A DNA stretch of 64,000 nucleotides from Pyrrhoderma lamaoense. Lineage: Eukaryota; Basidiomycota; Agaricomycetes; Hymenochaetales; Hymenochaetaceae. The DNA is taken from positions 496,001 to 560,000 of the forward strand of contig NBAZ01000014.1 in assembly GCA_002794735.1 (NCBI GenBank). Direction: 5' to 3'. The translations under genes were made by a program, and so were the position numbers. Under the pieces are notes generated by a model. It was given only the letters and a program-made list of their open reading frames with translations. It was not told where the DNA came from and ran no database searches. Positions 39,171-53,319 of the stretch are shown piece by piece. Each line of letters begins with the position of its first letter. Position 1 is the stretch's first letter.

Positions 39171-42100
39171 ATGGCTACTGCCTCCACAACTTCACACCTA
39201 CCCCCTTCCTCCACTTCCTCCTCACCCCACCCGTCCTCAACTCCATCCACATCCACATCTGCACCCGCACTCTCTGGTACATCAGCATCAGCAGAAGACG
39301 TCCGGGTGATAACGACGATAGGACACGTCGATCATGGCAAGACGACGTTTGTGGATTACTTGCTTGCTGCGAATAATATTATTTCTGCTAGGCTTGCTGG
39401 GAAGGTTAGGTATATGGATAGTAGGGAGGATGAGCAGCAGAGGGGGATTACGATGGAGAGTAGCTCGGTTTCGTTGAGGTTTAGGGTTAGTGCTGCTGCT
39501 GCTGCTGGTGGTTCTGGTTCTGATAGTCAAGGAGGGAAGGGGAATGGTGAGTGGGTTATATGCTCTCTTTAGATTTTGTGTAGAGTGGGTATTGAGAGAA
39601 AGGCTTTAAGGAGGTGTGCAGAAGACGTATGTGATTAACCTTATTGATACCCCTGGACATGTGGATTTCTCTGGGGAGGTGTCGTCTGCTTCGAGGTTGT
39701 GTGATGGAGCGCTGTTGTTAGTTGATGTAGTGGAAGGTGTTTGTACTCAGGTGAGAGGGTTTGTCACACTCTGTTTTTTTTTCTCCTTGAGCGGGTCTGT
39801 TGGTTGTCCTTTGTAAGGATGTTAATATCAAATTTTGAAAATTCGTTGAATCACCACTAACTACTATAATCACTGGACTTTGATTAACTAACGTCTTTTT
39901 TGGTTGTAGACAATAACGGTTCTCAGACAAGCCTACGTGGACAGAGTTAAGCCGATATTGGTACTCAATAAATGTGATCGTTTGATAACGGAGTTGAAGC
40001 TTGCGCCGATTGAGGCGTATCATCATCTGAGTCAGGTTATTGAACAGGTGAACGCGATCATGGGTCATTCTTCGCGGGTGAGAGAATGGAGGATGATTTG
40101 AGGTGGAGGGAGGAGAGGGAGAAGAGGTTGAAGGAGAGGAAGGAGAAGAAGGCTGGTATTGATGGTGTTGGTGATGGGAAGGAGGTGAAGGAGGAGTGAA
40201 GGATGGAGAGGGTGAAGGGGTGGATGGAGATGCTGAGTACCAAGAGAAAGACGACGAAGATTTGTATTTCTCGCCTGATAGGGGAAACGTCATCTTTGCT
40301 TCTGCTGTTGACGGCTGGGGTTTTAGAGTTGGGAAATTTGCACAGTTGTATGCGGAAAAGTTGGGTATCAAAGAGGGGAATTTAAGAAGGGTGCTTTGGG
40401 GTGATTACTATTTGGACCCGAAGACGAAGAGAGTTATTGGGTATAAACATCTGAAGGGGAGGCTTTGAAGCCGCTTTTTGTACAGTTTGTGCTTGAGAAC
40501 GTTTGGGCTGTTTATGATGGCGTTGTTGTTAATCCGTGAGTTTGAAAAGATTCTCTATACTGTTATTTTATGAGGTGTTCGTTGTGAAACTGATGTTTTT
40601 ATTCATGCTGTGGTGGTTGCAGGAACCCAGACAAGGTTACGAAGATCGTGAAAGCACTTAATCTCAAGATCCCACCACGGGAATTTAAGTCGAAGGATAC
40701 TCGACATCTCTTATCTCTGATATTCGGACAATGGCTCTCACTATCAACGTGTACTATTCAAGCTGTTATAGATGTTATACCTCCACCCTCAGTAGCTCAG
40801 GCGATACGTATGCCAAAGATGCTTTATCAGGATCTGTCGTCATTGGCGATAGGTGGTACGGAGGATGTCGTGAAAGGAAAGAATAAGCTGGAGAGAGACT
40901 TGTTTGGGTGTGCTGGGGGCGAGGAAGCTTGTGTTGTTGCGTATGTTAGTAAGATGTTTGCAGTTGGGGAGGGGGATCTGCCTGAAAATAGGAGGAAACA
41001 TTTGAGTGCTAAGGAGATGAGGGAAAGGGGAGGGAGTTGAGGGAGGCTAGGGAGGGGATGGAGAGGATGAGGGTGGGTGATGGGGAGGGCGTTGTTGCTG
41101 ATTCAAAAGAGGGTGAAGACGTACAGGACAAAAACGAAGAGGGGGAAGAAGCGAAAGAAAAAGAAGAAGAGAAAAAAGATACTGTCCTCCTAGGTTTCGC
41201 ACGTCTTTACTCTGGTGTCTTACATATCGGTTCCCCACTCTACTGTATCTTACCAAAGTATAACGCAGCGTTAGGACCTAACCATCCGAAAAATGCAGGA
41301 ACTGTGATAAGGATGAAGGTAGAAGGGTTGTATGTTATGATGGGAAGGGATTTGGAAGCTGTGGAGACTGTGAAAGCTGGGAATGTTTTTGCTATTAGAG
41401 GACTTGAGGGACGAGTTTGGAGGCGTGCTACACTTTGTGCGCCTGGTGCAAAGGTAGGAGCGGGTGAGGGAAGATTAAGTGAGGATCCCGAAATGGACAG
41501 GGAGAGCTTGATTAATCTAGGTGGGATTGTTAGACCGGTGAGTTAGATTCCTTTCGTTTTTGTTTGCTATGTTCTCTCCCTTGTATAACGGCGCTCTTTG
41601 TATGAAACTGACCATGGATCTTTTGAAACTATTGCTATAATATATAGACTCCGCCAATTGTTAGAGTTGCACTTGAACCCGTAGAACCAGGTACGTTCAT
41701 GAACTGATGAACCGCCGTTCCATTGTTGATGATTATCTCTGTTTATCTTTTTCAACTATAAAACAACTCCTAGCGAATTTGCCGAAGCTTGTTGAGGGAC
41801 TTAAACTGTTAAGTCAGGCTGATCCGGCCGTTGAGACGTTCCAGCAGCAAACTGGTGAACATGTTATATTGACTGCTGGAGAACTTCACCTTGAGGTAGG
41901 TGGGACCGCTGAATTGCTTTATCATATCGTATCGGATTATATCAAAATATCTCATCTCATATTCACCATGTGGATATCTGATATGAACTTTTCATATATT
42001 CCATTTTGATAATCACTATCATCATCATTGATCTATTATTTATTTACCCATCTATTACTTCAATTCATTCAATTTAGCGCTGTCTTAAAGACCTCCGCGA

Positions 42101-44751
42101 ACGGTTCGCAAAAATAGAGATCCAAGCTTCTGAGCCGATCGTACCGTATAGAGAGACGGCAATTAAAGCTCCTGATATGGCACCACCCAAGACGCCGAAT
42201 GCGCCTAGGGGAACGGTTTTGGGAGGTGCTACTAATGGGGTTGTTAGGTTTAGGATTAGAGGTGTTCCGATGCCGAAGGTTGTGTTGGAGTTTGTGAAGG
42301 ATAATTTATTGGTACTGAGAAAGTTGTTGAGGGATAGGAGGATGAAAGAGCAGTTTGGAAATGGAGCTGAGGACCGGGGTACTACACAGCAACAGCGACA
42401 ACGTCAACAAGAGGAGGAGGATGATCTCGACCTTGTTGATGGAGTTGACATACATGGAGATGTGTATAGGAAACCAACGGTTAGGCCTGAGGAATTTTGG
42501 ACCAAGTTTAGTGAGGTTTGTAAGACTTGTTCGGGTGAGTGGCATGAACTTGCGGACAGGATCTGGGCTTTTGGACCTAGGACAGTTGGTGGATGTTTGT
42601 TGGTTGATGCTAGGAAGGGGGATGTTGTTAGACGGTCGTAAGTTTCACTGATTCCTTCTTTTATTTTTTATTATTTCAATTTTTTGTGCTTTTGGTCTTC
42701 GTTGTTTTGGAAGTAGGAGTTTTACCCTAGACTCGATACTCTGATGCTAATTTTCATCCTTGGTTTTCCGCTTTTATTCTTAATTATCTATTTTTAATTT
42801 TGATGCGATTAATATCGTTATTATCAACCTTTCCCCCTTTTCGTTCCTTATTATCTGGCGTCTACACTTGTGTGGGTGTGAGATATGGAAGGACGTCTTT
42901 GATGCTTGATGGTAACTTTTACACCGACAATGAAAAAAAAACTCATGATTTCGATAGGTTACGAAAGCGACTGCGTCGTGCAGCTAACGCATCCACATCT
43001 TCGTCTACAGACACAGCCACAGAACCGAATTCAAATTCAACCACAGATCCAGGCCCAGAATCAACTACGAAAGAAGTAGATCATTTACTTCAGCAGTTTG
43101 AGGGGACGATAGAGACTGGGTTTCAGTTGGCTACGTTTAAGGGTCCGTTATGCGCTGAGCCTGTTGAAGGGATGGCTTACTTTGTGGAGAGTATCGAGGT
43201 TGACGAGAAGGGAGTTGGGGAGGTTGAGAGCTGTGAGTTGCCCTTTTTTAGTTTTCTATATCATATATATATATATGTATTTGGGGAGGGGAGGGAGATT
43301 TTTTTCGAAGGGGAGGGTTGTTGGATCTCGATGCCCGGTATACGCTGTATATGCTATAACATATATGCTATTATGTTATGAACAATATATGTGCTATATG
43401 CTTGTTACTTATATACGCCCTTCTATTCCCTTATACTTTTAGTTTCTTATTTACCTTTTCTTATATGCTTTTGCGATTCAATTTTATATATGCTAATATC
43501 TCAAGTGATCTTCTTCTAATATACTAATATGATTTTTATACTTTTTGCTATAAATAAAGCCCAGGCCATCGGATCTTTGATTTCAGCTGTTCAGGAGGCG
43601 TGTCGAGCGGGACTGTTGGACTGGAGTCCTAGATTGATGCGAGCTATGTACTCGTGTGATATCCAGGCTTCAAGTGAGTGGATCTTGTATTTTTTGGGAG
43701 GAGGGGGATAATAGATTTCCCCTCTTCTTCTATCGTTGCTTCATCGGTCTATCTGTTTTGTTGAGTTTCATGTTGATGGAGGGCGGAGTAGGGTGGCTGC
43801 TTGTGTTGTCTGAGTGATGATTTATTTAACACGTTATTACTTTCATCAACCTGTTCAGTTTACTTTATATTTTCCCTTATTTTCATTCTATCATTCATAC
43901 AATCATACAATGTCACTGACATAATCAAACTTTCCTAAATCTTTTTTTGGACCTTCGCAGCCGATGTATTGGGCAAAGTGTATGGAGTAGTAGCCAAACG
44001 CCGTGGACGGATTGTTTCCGAGGAGATGAAGGAGGGGACGTCTTTCTTCACTGTTACAGCACTTTTGCCGGTCGTGGAGAGTTTTGGCTTTGCTGATGGT
44101 GAGAGATCGTTTATATATCATACTTTTTTTCATTTTTGTTATTACTTTCTGCTTTGGGTGGTGATCCTGTTCTTTCCTAAGTATTAAATCCTTTTCTCAC
44201 CCATTGATCTTGCCTTGTTTCGATGTTTTACCCGTGCGCCCTATCACTGGCTACTTTTTCCCATCTTCCTCTCTCTCTCTCCCTCTTCTTTTTTTTCATC
44301 TCCCCCCTTCCATCAATGGCTATGTAGTTCCTAGACGACGTTAATCATGACATCTATCTTCCCAGAGATACGAAAGCGGACGTCTGGTGCGGCCAGTCCG
44401 CAGCTTATTTTTAGTGGGTGAGTTTGATGATTCCTTGTTTAAAATTTTTTTGTTTGGGCTTTGGAAGACGTGTGACTGGAATGCTGATGCTTGATTTCTT
44501 TTTCATGATTTTTCTTTTTCATTTCTTTCAATATTATTATTATTTTCTTTTCCATATGTAGGTACGAGATGCTTGACCAAGATCCGTTTTGGGTTCCGAC
44601 TACCGAGGAAGAGTTGGAGGATTTGGGAGAGAAGGCTGATAGGGAGAACGTTGCGAAGATGTATATGGATCGTGTTCGGGAGAGGAAAGGTATGTTTGTG
44701 GATCGAAAGATTGTTGAGTTTGCGGAGAAGCAGAGGACGTTGAAGCGGTGA
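39171..44751 (+). CDS. EFL1: EFL1/Ria1 elongation-factor-like GTPase
   Basis: Cytoplasmic EF-2-like GTPase that, with Sdo1/SBDS, releases Tif6/eIF6 from pre-60S subunits. The start at 39171 gives a Ser/Thr/Pro-rich leader of about 40 residues, then the G domain: [18 protein letters not shown] (G1), [10 protein letters not shown] (G2), [15 protein letters not shown] (G3) and LVLNKCDRL (G4). The Efl1-specific insert is acidic and follows [18 protein letters not shown]. Later blocks are [66 protein letters not shown] and [15 protein letters not shown]; the C terminus is [18 protein letters not shown]. Four frame breaks (about 40064, 40196, 40463 and 41028) each need one base, mostly in G-rich runs. 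The protein sense across them is continuous. This gene should be essential, so I read the breaks as sequence errors. Confidence 0.95.
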
Positions 44752-45429
44752 TTCTGGGAGAAGAATGTTGATATTAGTTCTGAGTTCTTTATTCGAATCA
44801 AATTTTGGATTCGTGAATTTGAAATTTAAGAATGAGCGAGGCCAGCTGGTGATTACGAGGAGTAGGATACACAGAAAAGTATAATTAGATATAATAAATA
44901 ATAATATCAGATGCCTATATTTTAACGAGTATTCTCACGAACGGGGTGAGCGGTACGTTAGAATTCAGGTAGTTTAGAGGTATTAGTACTGATAGAAGAG
45001 AGAGAAGGGGTCGTTGTAACTTGCGATTCCGGCGTCGCTACTCATCTCCACTTTCTCGCGCGCGTCTTCCTCCTCCTCTCTCCTTCTTCCTCTTTAGCAT
45101 ACCTCAACCAACAGATAATTAATATCGGCCTCAAGTGCCGTAAATCTCAGAGAAAATAAAGGCTGCCATCACAAATCGAAGAGAGGACGGAGGGGAGCTA
45201 AATTGTCTCTCTCTTTCTTGTACTTCTCTCCTTAGCTTTTTCCCATTAATCTAGAGACGTTTTTATCCGTTTCCGTTTCGCTCTAGCTTTCCCAACCCGC
45301 CGCCGCCCCCACGCCTCCGCTTACCTACCCTTCTCACCTCTCTTCACCCTTCTAAACTCACTCCTTAATCCAATAACATAGCATAACAACTGGATATTAA
45401 AATAGGGGAAGAGAGAGAAAGGAGATAAT
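44752..45429. promoter_or_regulatory. spacer and promoter region of the RasGEF gene
   Basis: About 680 bases, with a strongly pyrimidine-rich leader (about 45050-45400: many CTCTC and TTCTC runs) just before the start codon. Such tracts are common in basidiomycete core promoters. No TATA box is evident. Confidence 0.5.
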
Positions 45430-48400
45430 ATGGCTATGGAGGCACATATGATGTATAACGATCGAGCAGCTATCCCCTTAACAGCAACAACGGCAACAAC
45501 GTTGACTACAACGTCAGCTAATGCAACAACAACAGAAGAAGAAGCTCAGGCGGCAGCTGAAGAAGGCCTATTACCCACGTTTTACTGTCGAGCGTTATAT
45601 GACTACCAAGCGACCGACGGTTCTTCTCTCTCGTTTTATCGTGGCGATATCATAGAGGTTTTGACACAACTGGAGAGTGGATGGTGGGATGGGTTGATTG
45701 GAGAGGAGAGGGGCTGGTTTCCGTCAAATTATGTCACTCCGATACCGTTTGTGGAGGCTGAGGCGGAGTTGAATCAGCAGTATGTGGCTGCTATGAGGGC
45801 GAATGGGAGATGCATGCAGGACGTTGGGGGTTGCAAGGTATGCTTGGAATTAATAATGGTGTTGTTGGAATGGTATGGGTATGGGTATGGGTATGGGTAT
45901 GAGTATGAGTGCCGGTGTCGGTGCTGGTTCTGGGTTGGGTGCAGGAATGGGTGCGGGTGTTGGGTTCATGGGGTCCGGTCCTGGAGGTATGATTGGTGCA
46001 CAAGGGATGCAAAGGACTGCATCTAATAACTCTGAGCATAGCCAGAGCTGGATGCAAGGAGGTGGAGATTATCCCTCGTCGCACAATCATAATCCCCAAG
46101 GCGTTGGTAATGGTTCTATGCATCATCAAGAAACCTCAAATCAGGACTTCTGGCTGCCTGAAGTGGATTCTACTGGACAGGTACGTTATCTGTCACTCTG
46201 AACTTATACAATCCTCTTACTAAATAACGTTTTTTATGCTTGTTTGTCATTCTCTTCTCTCTCTTGATATAGATATACTATGTTAATTCTCAGACTGGGG
46301 AACGATCAAGAGACCTGCCCACTGAACTTGGCGTCGAGGGTGCTGGGAATGACTTGGGCAGTATTGCTACTTCCGTTCCTCAAAGGGGTAGAGGTGGAGA
46401 CATGGGACAATTTTCTGGTGGGGGTGATTACTCTGGTGGTACTCAGTATAACAACAACAACAATACGACCACTACTACTACCCGAGCTGGGTTTGGGATT
46501 GCAAAACGAAGTGGGACACCTGAGCCATGGACCAAGCGTCTTGCCGATGATGGTTTAACTTACTACTATTTCAATAAAATTACGGGGCAGATACAATATA
46601 CACGGCCAACACCAGAAAATGGTACGACTCCGGTCCCGCCAATTCCGGTACCTCGAATTACGACTGCCGCCGAGGTTGTTTACCCGAATGAAGCGGGTTC
46701 GAATGGACGGTCATATGTTACTGGGCCGTCTTCGACTACTTCGGGGTATGCTAGTACGAGTGATACGTTATTTACTGAGGCGCGCCTTCGGGCGGACTCT
46801 ACAGCGAGTAATAATCACAGTTCGCTGAAGCGGGAAAGTGTCTATTCTGATGATTCCGAGATCCAGCCTAGAGATAATGAAGTCTCGGAGCGACCGCCTC
46901 GACCTGCCAATGGGATGGGCGTTTACGGTAATAAGCCTCGGATGACGCCAGCGGAGCGAGCTGCGTTAATGTTACAAGAAGCTCTTGCACCCCCTGAACC
47001 AGAATCTATTGACACTTTATCTGATCTTACCCGAGAAGCGATAATTGTCGTCATGGCTTCTGTAGACGATAACGGACTTCCTAAAGGACCAGATCATGAC
47101 AAGGAAGTGGAAAACAATGTGACATCGGTTGTTGTAGCTGTTCGCAACCTTCTTTACGTATCGTGTGCATTGTCTGGACCGTTACCTAATGTTTATGGTG
47201 AACATGATTCCGGAGATCCATCTGCTACTGCTGTTGCTCAGCAGTTACAGGCCCAATTGAAAACTTCGCAACGGAAAGTAACAGCTACATTGTCAAAGTT
47301 GGTACTTTCAGCACGCGCTGCACGGTATAAGCGTGAAGCATTCTCATCCGAAATGATGATCCGCGTTGAGCAGGACGCCGCGGATCTACAGCGTGCTGTG
47401 GATAATTTTGTGAATGAGGTTAAGAAGCAGTATGCTAGGCCTGTAATTAAACAGCTTCATCAGAGGATTGGGAGGAAGAGGTTACGTGGGGTGTTTGATA
47501 TCCAGCACATTGGGTTGGGACTTGCTGGTGCTGGAGTGGCAGGTACTTGGAAAGGGTTTGGGTTTATCAACGTTGATGAAGGCTTGGGATTGCCGAAGCG
47601 ATCTTTGAATGACGAAACGCTGTATGAAGCGAGGACGTTACAGCAGCAGCTAGATGATAAACTTATGGGGTTGGTTGATCTTCTTCAGGATATGGAGACG
47701 ACAAGAGGTACGTCATAGGGCAATATAGTCCTGTTTTTACTTGTCTATCTCTGAACTAATAATTCTTCCACTCTTTTTATCTTATGGCATCTAGACGACT
47801 TATTAAGTCATACGCAGTCGACAATTGCGTACTTATCTTCTTACGTATCCTTTATTGTGGATGTCAATTGCCAGGATATTGACATCGGAGAGCAACTTGA
47901 ACCTACACCATCGAATGATCCTTATGTTAAAGCAGTACAGGAGGCTCGGTTGTCCCTACGTATCCTTGAAGCTGTCACGCAAGGTTTGTTCGATGACGGA
48001 GCTGCATTACTTACCTTTGCACAGACAATACCTTTCAATGGCCTATGACGGGTAGTGGAAGTGGTAGTCGAGCAGCGGATACGATTGAGAGACAGCCGAT
48101 TATTAATAGTCTTTATGGATCCGTGAGGGCTATAAAGACTGAGCGAAGATGGCGGTTGATTATCTGGAGAAGCTGCTGGTTATCTCGAGGGAACAGGTTG
48201 CTTCTGAGAGTCGGTTTAGGGAGTCAATGGCGCTTAGGATATCGAGACTGAGTATTATGGATAACAGTCATCGGTTGTCTCAGTTCCTTGGACCTATGCC
48301 CGACTTGGCGATGGGAGTGGGTGGGGTCAATAACGGTATTAATGGGGAAGATGAAGAGGAAGGAGGGGACGTGGTTGATATGGACTTTGTGCTTAGAAAT

Positions 48401-50882
48401 AGGATGGCTAGGCCTGCTATGAGTGATTTGGATGGATACCCTCCTGAACCTGAAAATGTGATCGATTTGAGAGCGCAGAGAGATGAAGATGGTTTACCGA
48501 ATTGGGGATGATTGAGGTGATTGATGAGGAGGAAGGTTTAGGAGTGGGAGGAGCAGGGCATAGGAAGTCGGTATCTGTTTCTAATTCGATTGTCCGTGAG
48601 CCGGATGTAGAGGAGGATGAGATCGATAATAAGGGTGCTGATAAAGGTTCGTTGTGGTTATCTTACATCTTTTTTGGTTATTGGACTTGGGTTTGGGCTA
48701 ATTTGTTTGTGTTCTTATGCTTAGGTCCTCCAAAGGCTCTTAAGATTAGGCAGTTGTTAGGAGAGGATGCACCGGAGCGTTATATTGAGATTGCTAACGC
48801 TGATTCCAAGCCTTGGTATTTGAGGTCCGACCATAAGAAGGATGAGATTGTCCTTAATCCTGATGGAGGAATTAGGGCTGGTTCTATGACTGCCTTGATT
48901 GAACGGTTGACTACTCATGAATATGGAGGTATGCGTTATTCCTCTCTTCTTTGCTCTGTAGTCGTGTGGTGTGCTGACTCGTTTCATGACAACTTCAAGA
49001 CCCAATTTTCATCCGAACTTTCTTGATGACGTACAAGTCGTTCACGACTCTACCGGAGCTGTTTGATCTTCTTGTGAAGCGGTATTGGATTGAGCCTCCA
49101 GAAGGACTTAAACCGAATGAATTGGAAGAGTGGACAAAGCTCAAACAGCATGTTATCCGTTCAAGGTATTTTTTGTCGTCATCAATAGATTTTCCTCTTC
49201 CGTGTTGTGCGTATTGCAGATAAACTGACTCTTATTGTATATTTGGCAGAGTATTGAATACTTTCAAAACAATGGTTACGGATGATCAGGTACTTGTCGA
49301 GGATGATCTGTATATTCTTGATCGTATCAAGGAGTTCTTGTTACACCCTGAAGTATCTTCTTCTCCGGCTTCTACGATGTTGTTGAATATTATTGAGCGG
49401 AAGGTCAGTATTGCTACTAGGTTGTGCTATTTGCCATTATCGTGCTCATGTTTAACCCTTTTTTGATACCCCTTCCTCACTATCTTCCATCACATATTAT
49501 CTACCGTATCTATTCAATCTCGCTGTCTCAATCATTTATTATATACCGTCCTCGTGGTCTCAATGTCTTATTCCTCACAATAGAAACAAGGTGGACCAAA
49601 ACTCCTAACGTCAACACCCTCGACGACTTTCCCCCCGCCTTCAATTATCCCCAAGGGTATGACAAAGGGAAATTGAAGTTATTGGACATCGATCCGCTGG
49701 AACTAGCACGACAATTAACGATCATGGAGTTCGCGTTGTATAAGAAGATTAAGGCTATCGAGTGTTTGCAGCGGTCGAGAGAGCAAAAGGTCGGGGAACA
49801 CAGAGATCATATTACTGATGTTATTCAGATGACGAATAAGGTATGGAATTGTAACTAACTGTTTATCTACCTATCCTTCTACTCCTTCACCTCTTTCCTT
49901 ATAGAGAATGTTTGATATTCCTTTCCTTTCTTTGCACTCGCCGTCCACGCTGGTTTTCGTTTGTTTGAACCTTGGTCTTAGGCACTAAACTATCTTTGGT
50001 TTACTTCTAGATTGCCAATTGGGTTAACTCCACAGTTCTGAGCAAAGAAGACTCGAGAAAACGCGCAGCACTTGTGAAACAGTTCATCGCCGTTGCTGAC
50101 GTAAGTCATTTCATTTTTCACATATCCACGCGCCAATTCCCTGCCATATTTTTCCCGAGTTATGGAAATAACTGACAAACACGCATATAATTTCTTCATC
50201 AAATTCTTTTCATAAAAATTGTTAATATTAACACTTCTTTATACATAATTAGCGTTGTAGGAATTTGCATAATTTCTCGAGTATGGCGGCTATTATCTCT
50301 GGGTTAAACTCGCCACCGATAAGGCGGCTGAAACGGACTTGGGAGCAAGTTAACCAACGGTTTATGTCTCAGCTTGGGACATGTGAAATGACGCTTGATT
50401 CGACGAAGAACTTTACCAATTATAAGGCTACGTTGGCTCAGACAAACCCTCCTGGTATACCCTTCATCGGTATGCACCCCTTTATATATCCCGCTCCATT
50501 CTTCATGATTCCCTCGTCCCTTTTCTCAAAATGAGAATCAAAAAAGGGTAAAACTAATAACATTGTAATAATAGGTGTCTACTTAACAACGTTAACCTTC
50601 ATTAACGACGGTAGCAAAGACGTCTTACCTGGTAATCTCGTCAACTTTGGTAAACGCCAACGAGCAGCCGAGATTATCCGAGAGATTCAACATTGGCAGT
50701 CGAAGGACTTCAATCTTGCTCCTCTCCCACCTATCTTGGCGTTTATCGAAGAAGCGCTAAGTGCGTTTAATGATTCTGTAGATTGGGGAGAACACTTTTG
50801 GAATCTGAGTCTGGAGCGGGAGCCGAGAGAGAGGGAAGATGAAAAGATGGCTAGGTTACTTCAGGAGAGTGGGTTCTTATGA
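45430..50882 (+). CDS. CDC25: Cdc25-like Ras guanine nucleotide exchange factor (SH3-WW-RasGEF)
   Basis: Activator of Ras in nutrient/cAMP signalling. The SH3 domain lies near residues 50-105 (CRALYDYQATDG, GWFPSNYVTPI). A Gly/Met-rich linker follows, then a WW domain (EPWTKRLADDGLTYYYFNK), a helical middle region with long hydrophilic stretches, the RasGEF-N domain (GSMTALIERLTTHEYG, MTYKSFTTLPELFDLLVKRY), and the catalytic RasGEF domain (LDIDPLELARQLTIMEFALY, NLHNFSSMAAIISGLNSPPI, RLKRTWEQV, GVYLTTLTFINDGSKD, FGKRQRAAEIIREIQHWQ). It ends ARLLQESGFL. Five frame breaks (about 45832, 45873, 48042, 48146 and 48507) are each resolved by one missing base. The SH3, WW and RasGEF order matches fungal Cdc25-type exchange factors. 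Confidence 0.92.
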
Positions 50883-52543
50883 AAATGGAGTTCGACAGGA
50901 TAGTTGGGGTTTTCTCTTTAAGAGAAAACCGCTTTGTCTTGTTTTGTTTGTTTTTTTCGTTTTTTTTACCTGTCTTCTCTCAGCTCTTTTTTCGTTTGGA
51001 TGTTGGCTTTTTGGTGGTATGATGGCTTTATCATTCCTTCCTTCCCTCTCTCCCGTATCTCCTTTCATTGGTTTATCCCCCCTTCTTTGAACATATTCAC
51101 ATACTCACGTACACTCTCTTTATTCACTCCTCCCCCCTATCTCCTTTTGTTGATCGTCGTGTCTGGTGTTCAATCCTTCGTTTCTCCCGCTTTTACTAAG
51201 TTTCAAGCATTCTAGTCTCGGTTCTCTCTCTCTCTTTATCTTATCTCCTCTCTCGATCTTCTCTCATATCATTTCACACTTTAAAGGGGCTTCAAACTCT
51301 CTTGCTCTCGATCTTCTGTCTTCTCTGTCTTCTCTGTCTTCTCTATCTCTCCTTCCTGTTTCTTTTTTAAGCTCGTGGATACCTTCTTTTGTCATGGATC
51401 TGTATTACCCCAGTGGCTTTGTTTTTTGACATTTTCATATACTTACTTGACGTAACGTTTCTTTACTGAACTTTTTGTTTTCTTCGAGCCTCCTCTCTCC
51501 TTCGAATTTTCTCCTCTTTTTGGGATCCTCCTACTCCTCTAACAACTCTCCATCTCACCTCATCCACTCACGCACATACGTTTTATTTCGATGCAATTAA
51601 CATGTAACATTACCATTTCTTATCTCTTTTTTTTCCAACCCAGCTGCCTATGTTTCTCTCTCTTACCTCCTTTTCATCTGTTTTCCTCTTACTTGCTTTC
51701 TCTCTCTTTCTTATATCGTTTTTTACCCCTTTTTTCGGTCGCCTTCTTTCTTTCTTAGGTCTCTACTTTTCCTTTTTATCTACTTAGCTCATCGATCATT
51801 AATTTCAAACTCGATCAAATCAGAAGCAAAATTTGATTACTTCGGAAAACGAATAAGGGTTTCATAATGTTGCGCGTGTATGATTTGTATGTTAGTGATT
51901 CAGCTACCTGAAATTATTAATAAGGGAAAGAGAAAAGATAAAAGTCAAAATTTAAAATATGAGCTAGTCATGAACCTCTATTTATTTCACCTTAAAATTC
52001 CATATTACTTATTACTAATCATTTGGTTTAAGATGGAGAGCGAATTGATTTTCTTTGATTATGCAGGACCAAAAAAAGGACAAGGAAGAGGAAGAGGGGG
52101 AGTACGTCAACAGCATACATAATGAGATAATGAGGAACACATAAGATACTTGTACAAGAGTTGAATGAAGGGAATTTCAAAAAAGTAACACGCTGTCCTT
52201 TTTTTTGAGACTCCTTGCAGATTCGAAAAAAAAGGAGACGATCGATATCGATGCAGAACAACAAGGCGAGAATTTCAGTAATATTAAGCAAGTGGTTTGA
52301 GGTTTGCTATTTGGTTTATGCAAACAACACAACATAAAAGGAAGGGGAGGACAAGGATAACAATTGGAAGGGAGAGGCGGATAAAGAGAAAACCGATGCA
52401 GTTAGATGACATTGTGGAATGGTTGGTTGAAATGAGTTATTGTTGTGGTTAAGAATATATATATGAAAGAATGAGTAAAGGAAAAGAAGTAACCACTGCT
52501 GTTGCGCGCTTGTGCATGTATCGACTTAATGCAACAAAAGTAA
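50883..52543. other. non-coding spacer with long polypyrimidine tract
   Basis: About 1.7 kb between convergent RasGEF and IGO1. From about 50940 to 51790 the plus strand is strongly C+T-rich, including tandem TCTTCTCTG-type units near 51310-51350. The remainder is AT-rich. Open frames here are by-products of composition; no gene is supported. Confidence 0.6.
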
Positions 52544-53319
52544 TCAAGAAGAGGCAGGAAGTGATCTTTCCTCTGTAACGGGATCATCCATGCTGTCCTC
52601 GGAGGAAAGGGAACTTTCTTTGACTGGGCTCGTTGAGTTAGTCGGCGAAACAGATAGACCCTGAGTTCCACATGACGGGGGTGATGCATGCGGAATGCTG
52701 TGATAGTGTAGTGGAAGTGGGAGGGGTTGAATAGGTAATAAGAGAAGCAAGGATATTAACACTCATGTTAGTCGACCGGAACAAAAAATGCAGCCTAGAC
52801 AATCACGTACTTCTGAGGATTGGGGATAGCAGTACCGACAGCTTCTTCAGGAGCAATACCCGCCTTAGACAATGCGTAGTCGCCCGAGTCAAAGTATTTA
52901 CGATCCTAATAAGGATGAGAGATACCACATGATCGTGAGTCAAATCATATTCAAAACCAAGTTTTCCCAATCCTCTGGACCCATGACTGGAAATTGAGGA
53001 TAGCTTTGAAGACGTCAACGTACCTTCTGAATCTTCGTCAATACGTTCTTGTGCGTAGGTAATTTCCCATACAGACTGAAGAGCTTCCGCTCCTCCTCAG
53101 TCAGGGTCTAGTGATGTTAATCAATCAGTAAGCATATATGGAAGCTGTGTACCGAAAAGAAAGAAGACAAGAAAACTGGAGTTCCTGTGTCTCTCTAAAC
53201 CATAATATCTAGTGCTTGATCCAAGCCTATACTTATGATTGCGAGAGACAAGACCTCGTTGAAGACGGGAGATGTTAGAAACATACACTGATGTCGATCT
53301 TCTTCTTGTGTGGTAGCAT
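52544..53319 (-). CDS. IGO1: endosulfine-family protein (Igo1)
   Basis: Igo1/endosulfine proteins, once phosphorylated by the Greatwall/Rim15 kinase, inhibit PP2A-B55 at quiescence and mitotic entry. Four exons: 53287-53319, 53024-53107, 52811-52905, 52544-52697, total 366 bases, an intact 121-residue protein. The start MLPHKKKIDIS leads into LTEEERKLFSLYGKLP and then the signature KYFDSGDYALSKAG, whose Ser is the Greatwall site. The Ser/Pro-rich C-terminal tail (SPTNSTSPVKESSLSSED) ends LPASS. No frame break, unlike many neighbours. Confidence 0.94.

Noticed and set aside
40058..40243. EFL1 as a pseudogene
   Set aside because: Four breaks all of the missing-base type with otherwise conserved motifs, in a gene expected to be essential; sequence error is the simpler explanation.
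40060..41035. Programmed -1 ribosomal frameshifting in EFL1
   Set aside because: No common slippery heptamer, and four sites in one gene plus similar sites in unrelated genes do not fit recoding.
45791..46129. Minus-strand frame with His-Thr repeats
   Set aside because: Antisense of the Gly-Met repeat (GGTATG units) in the RasGEF linker.
51880..52122. Short plus-strand frame before IGO1
   Set aside because: AT-rich composition, no similarity, and it lies in the 3' region of IGO1.
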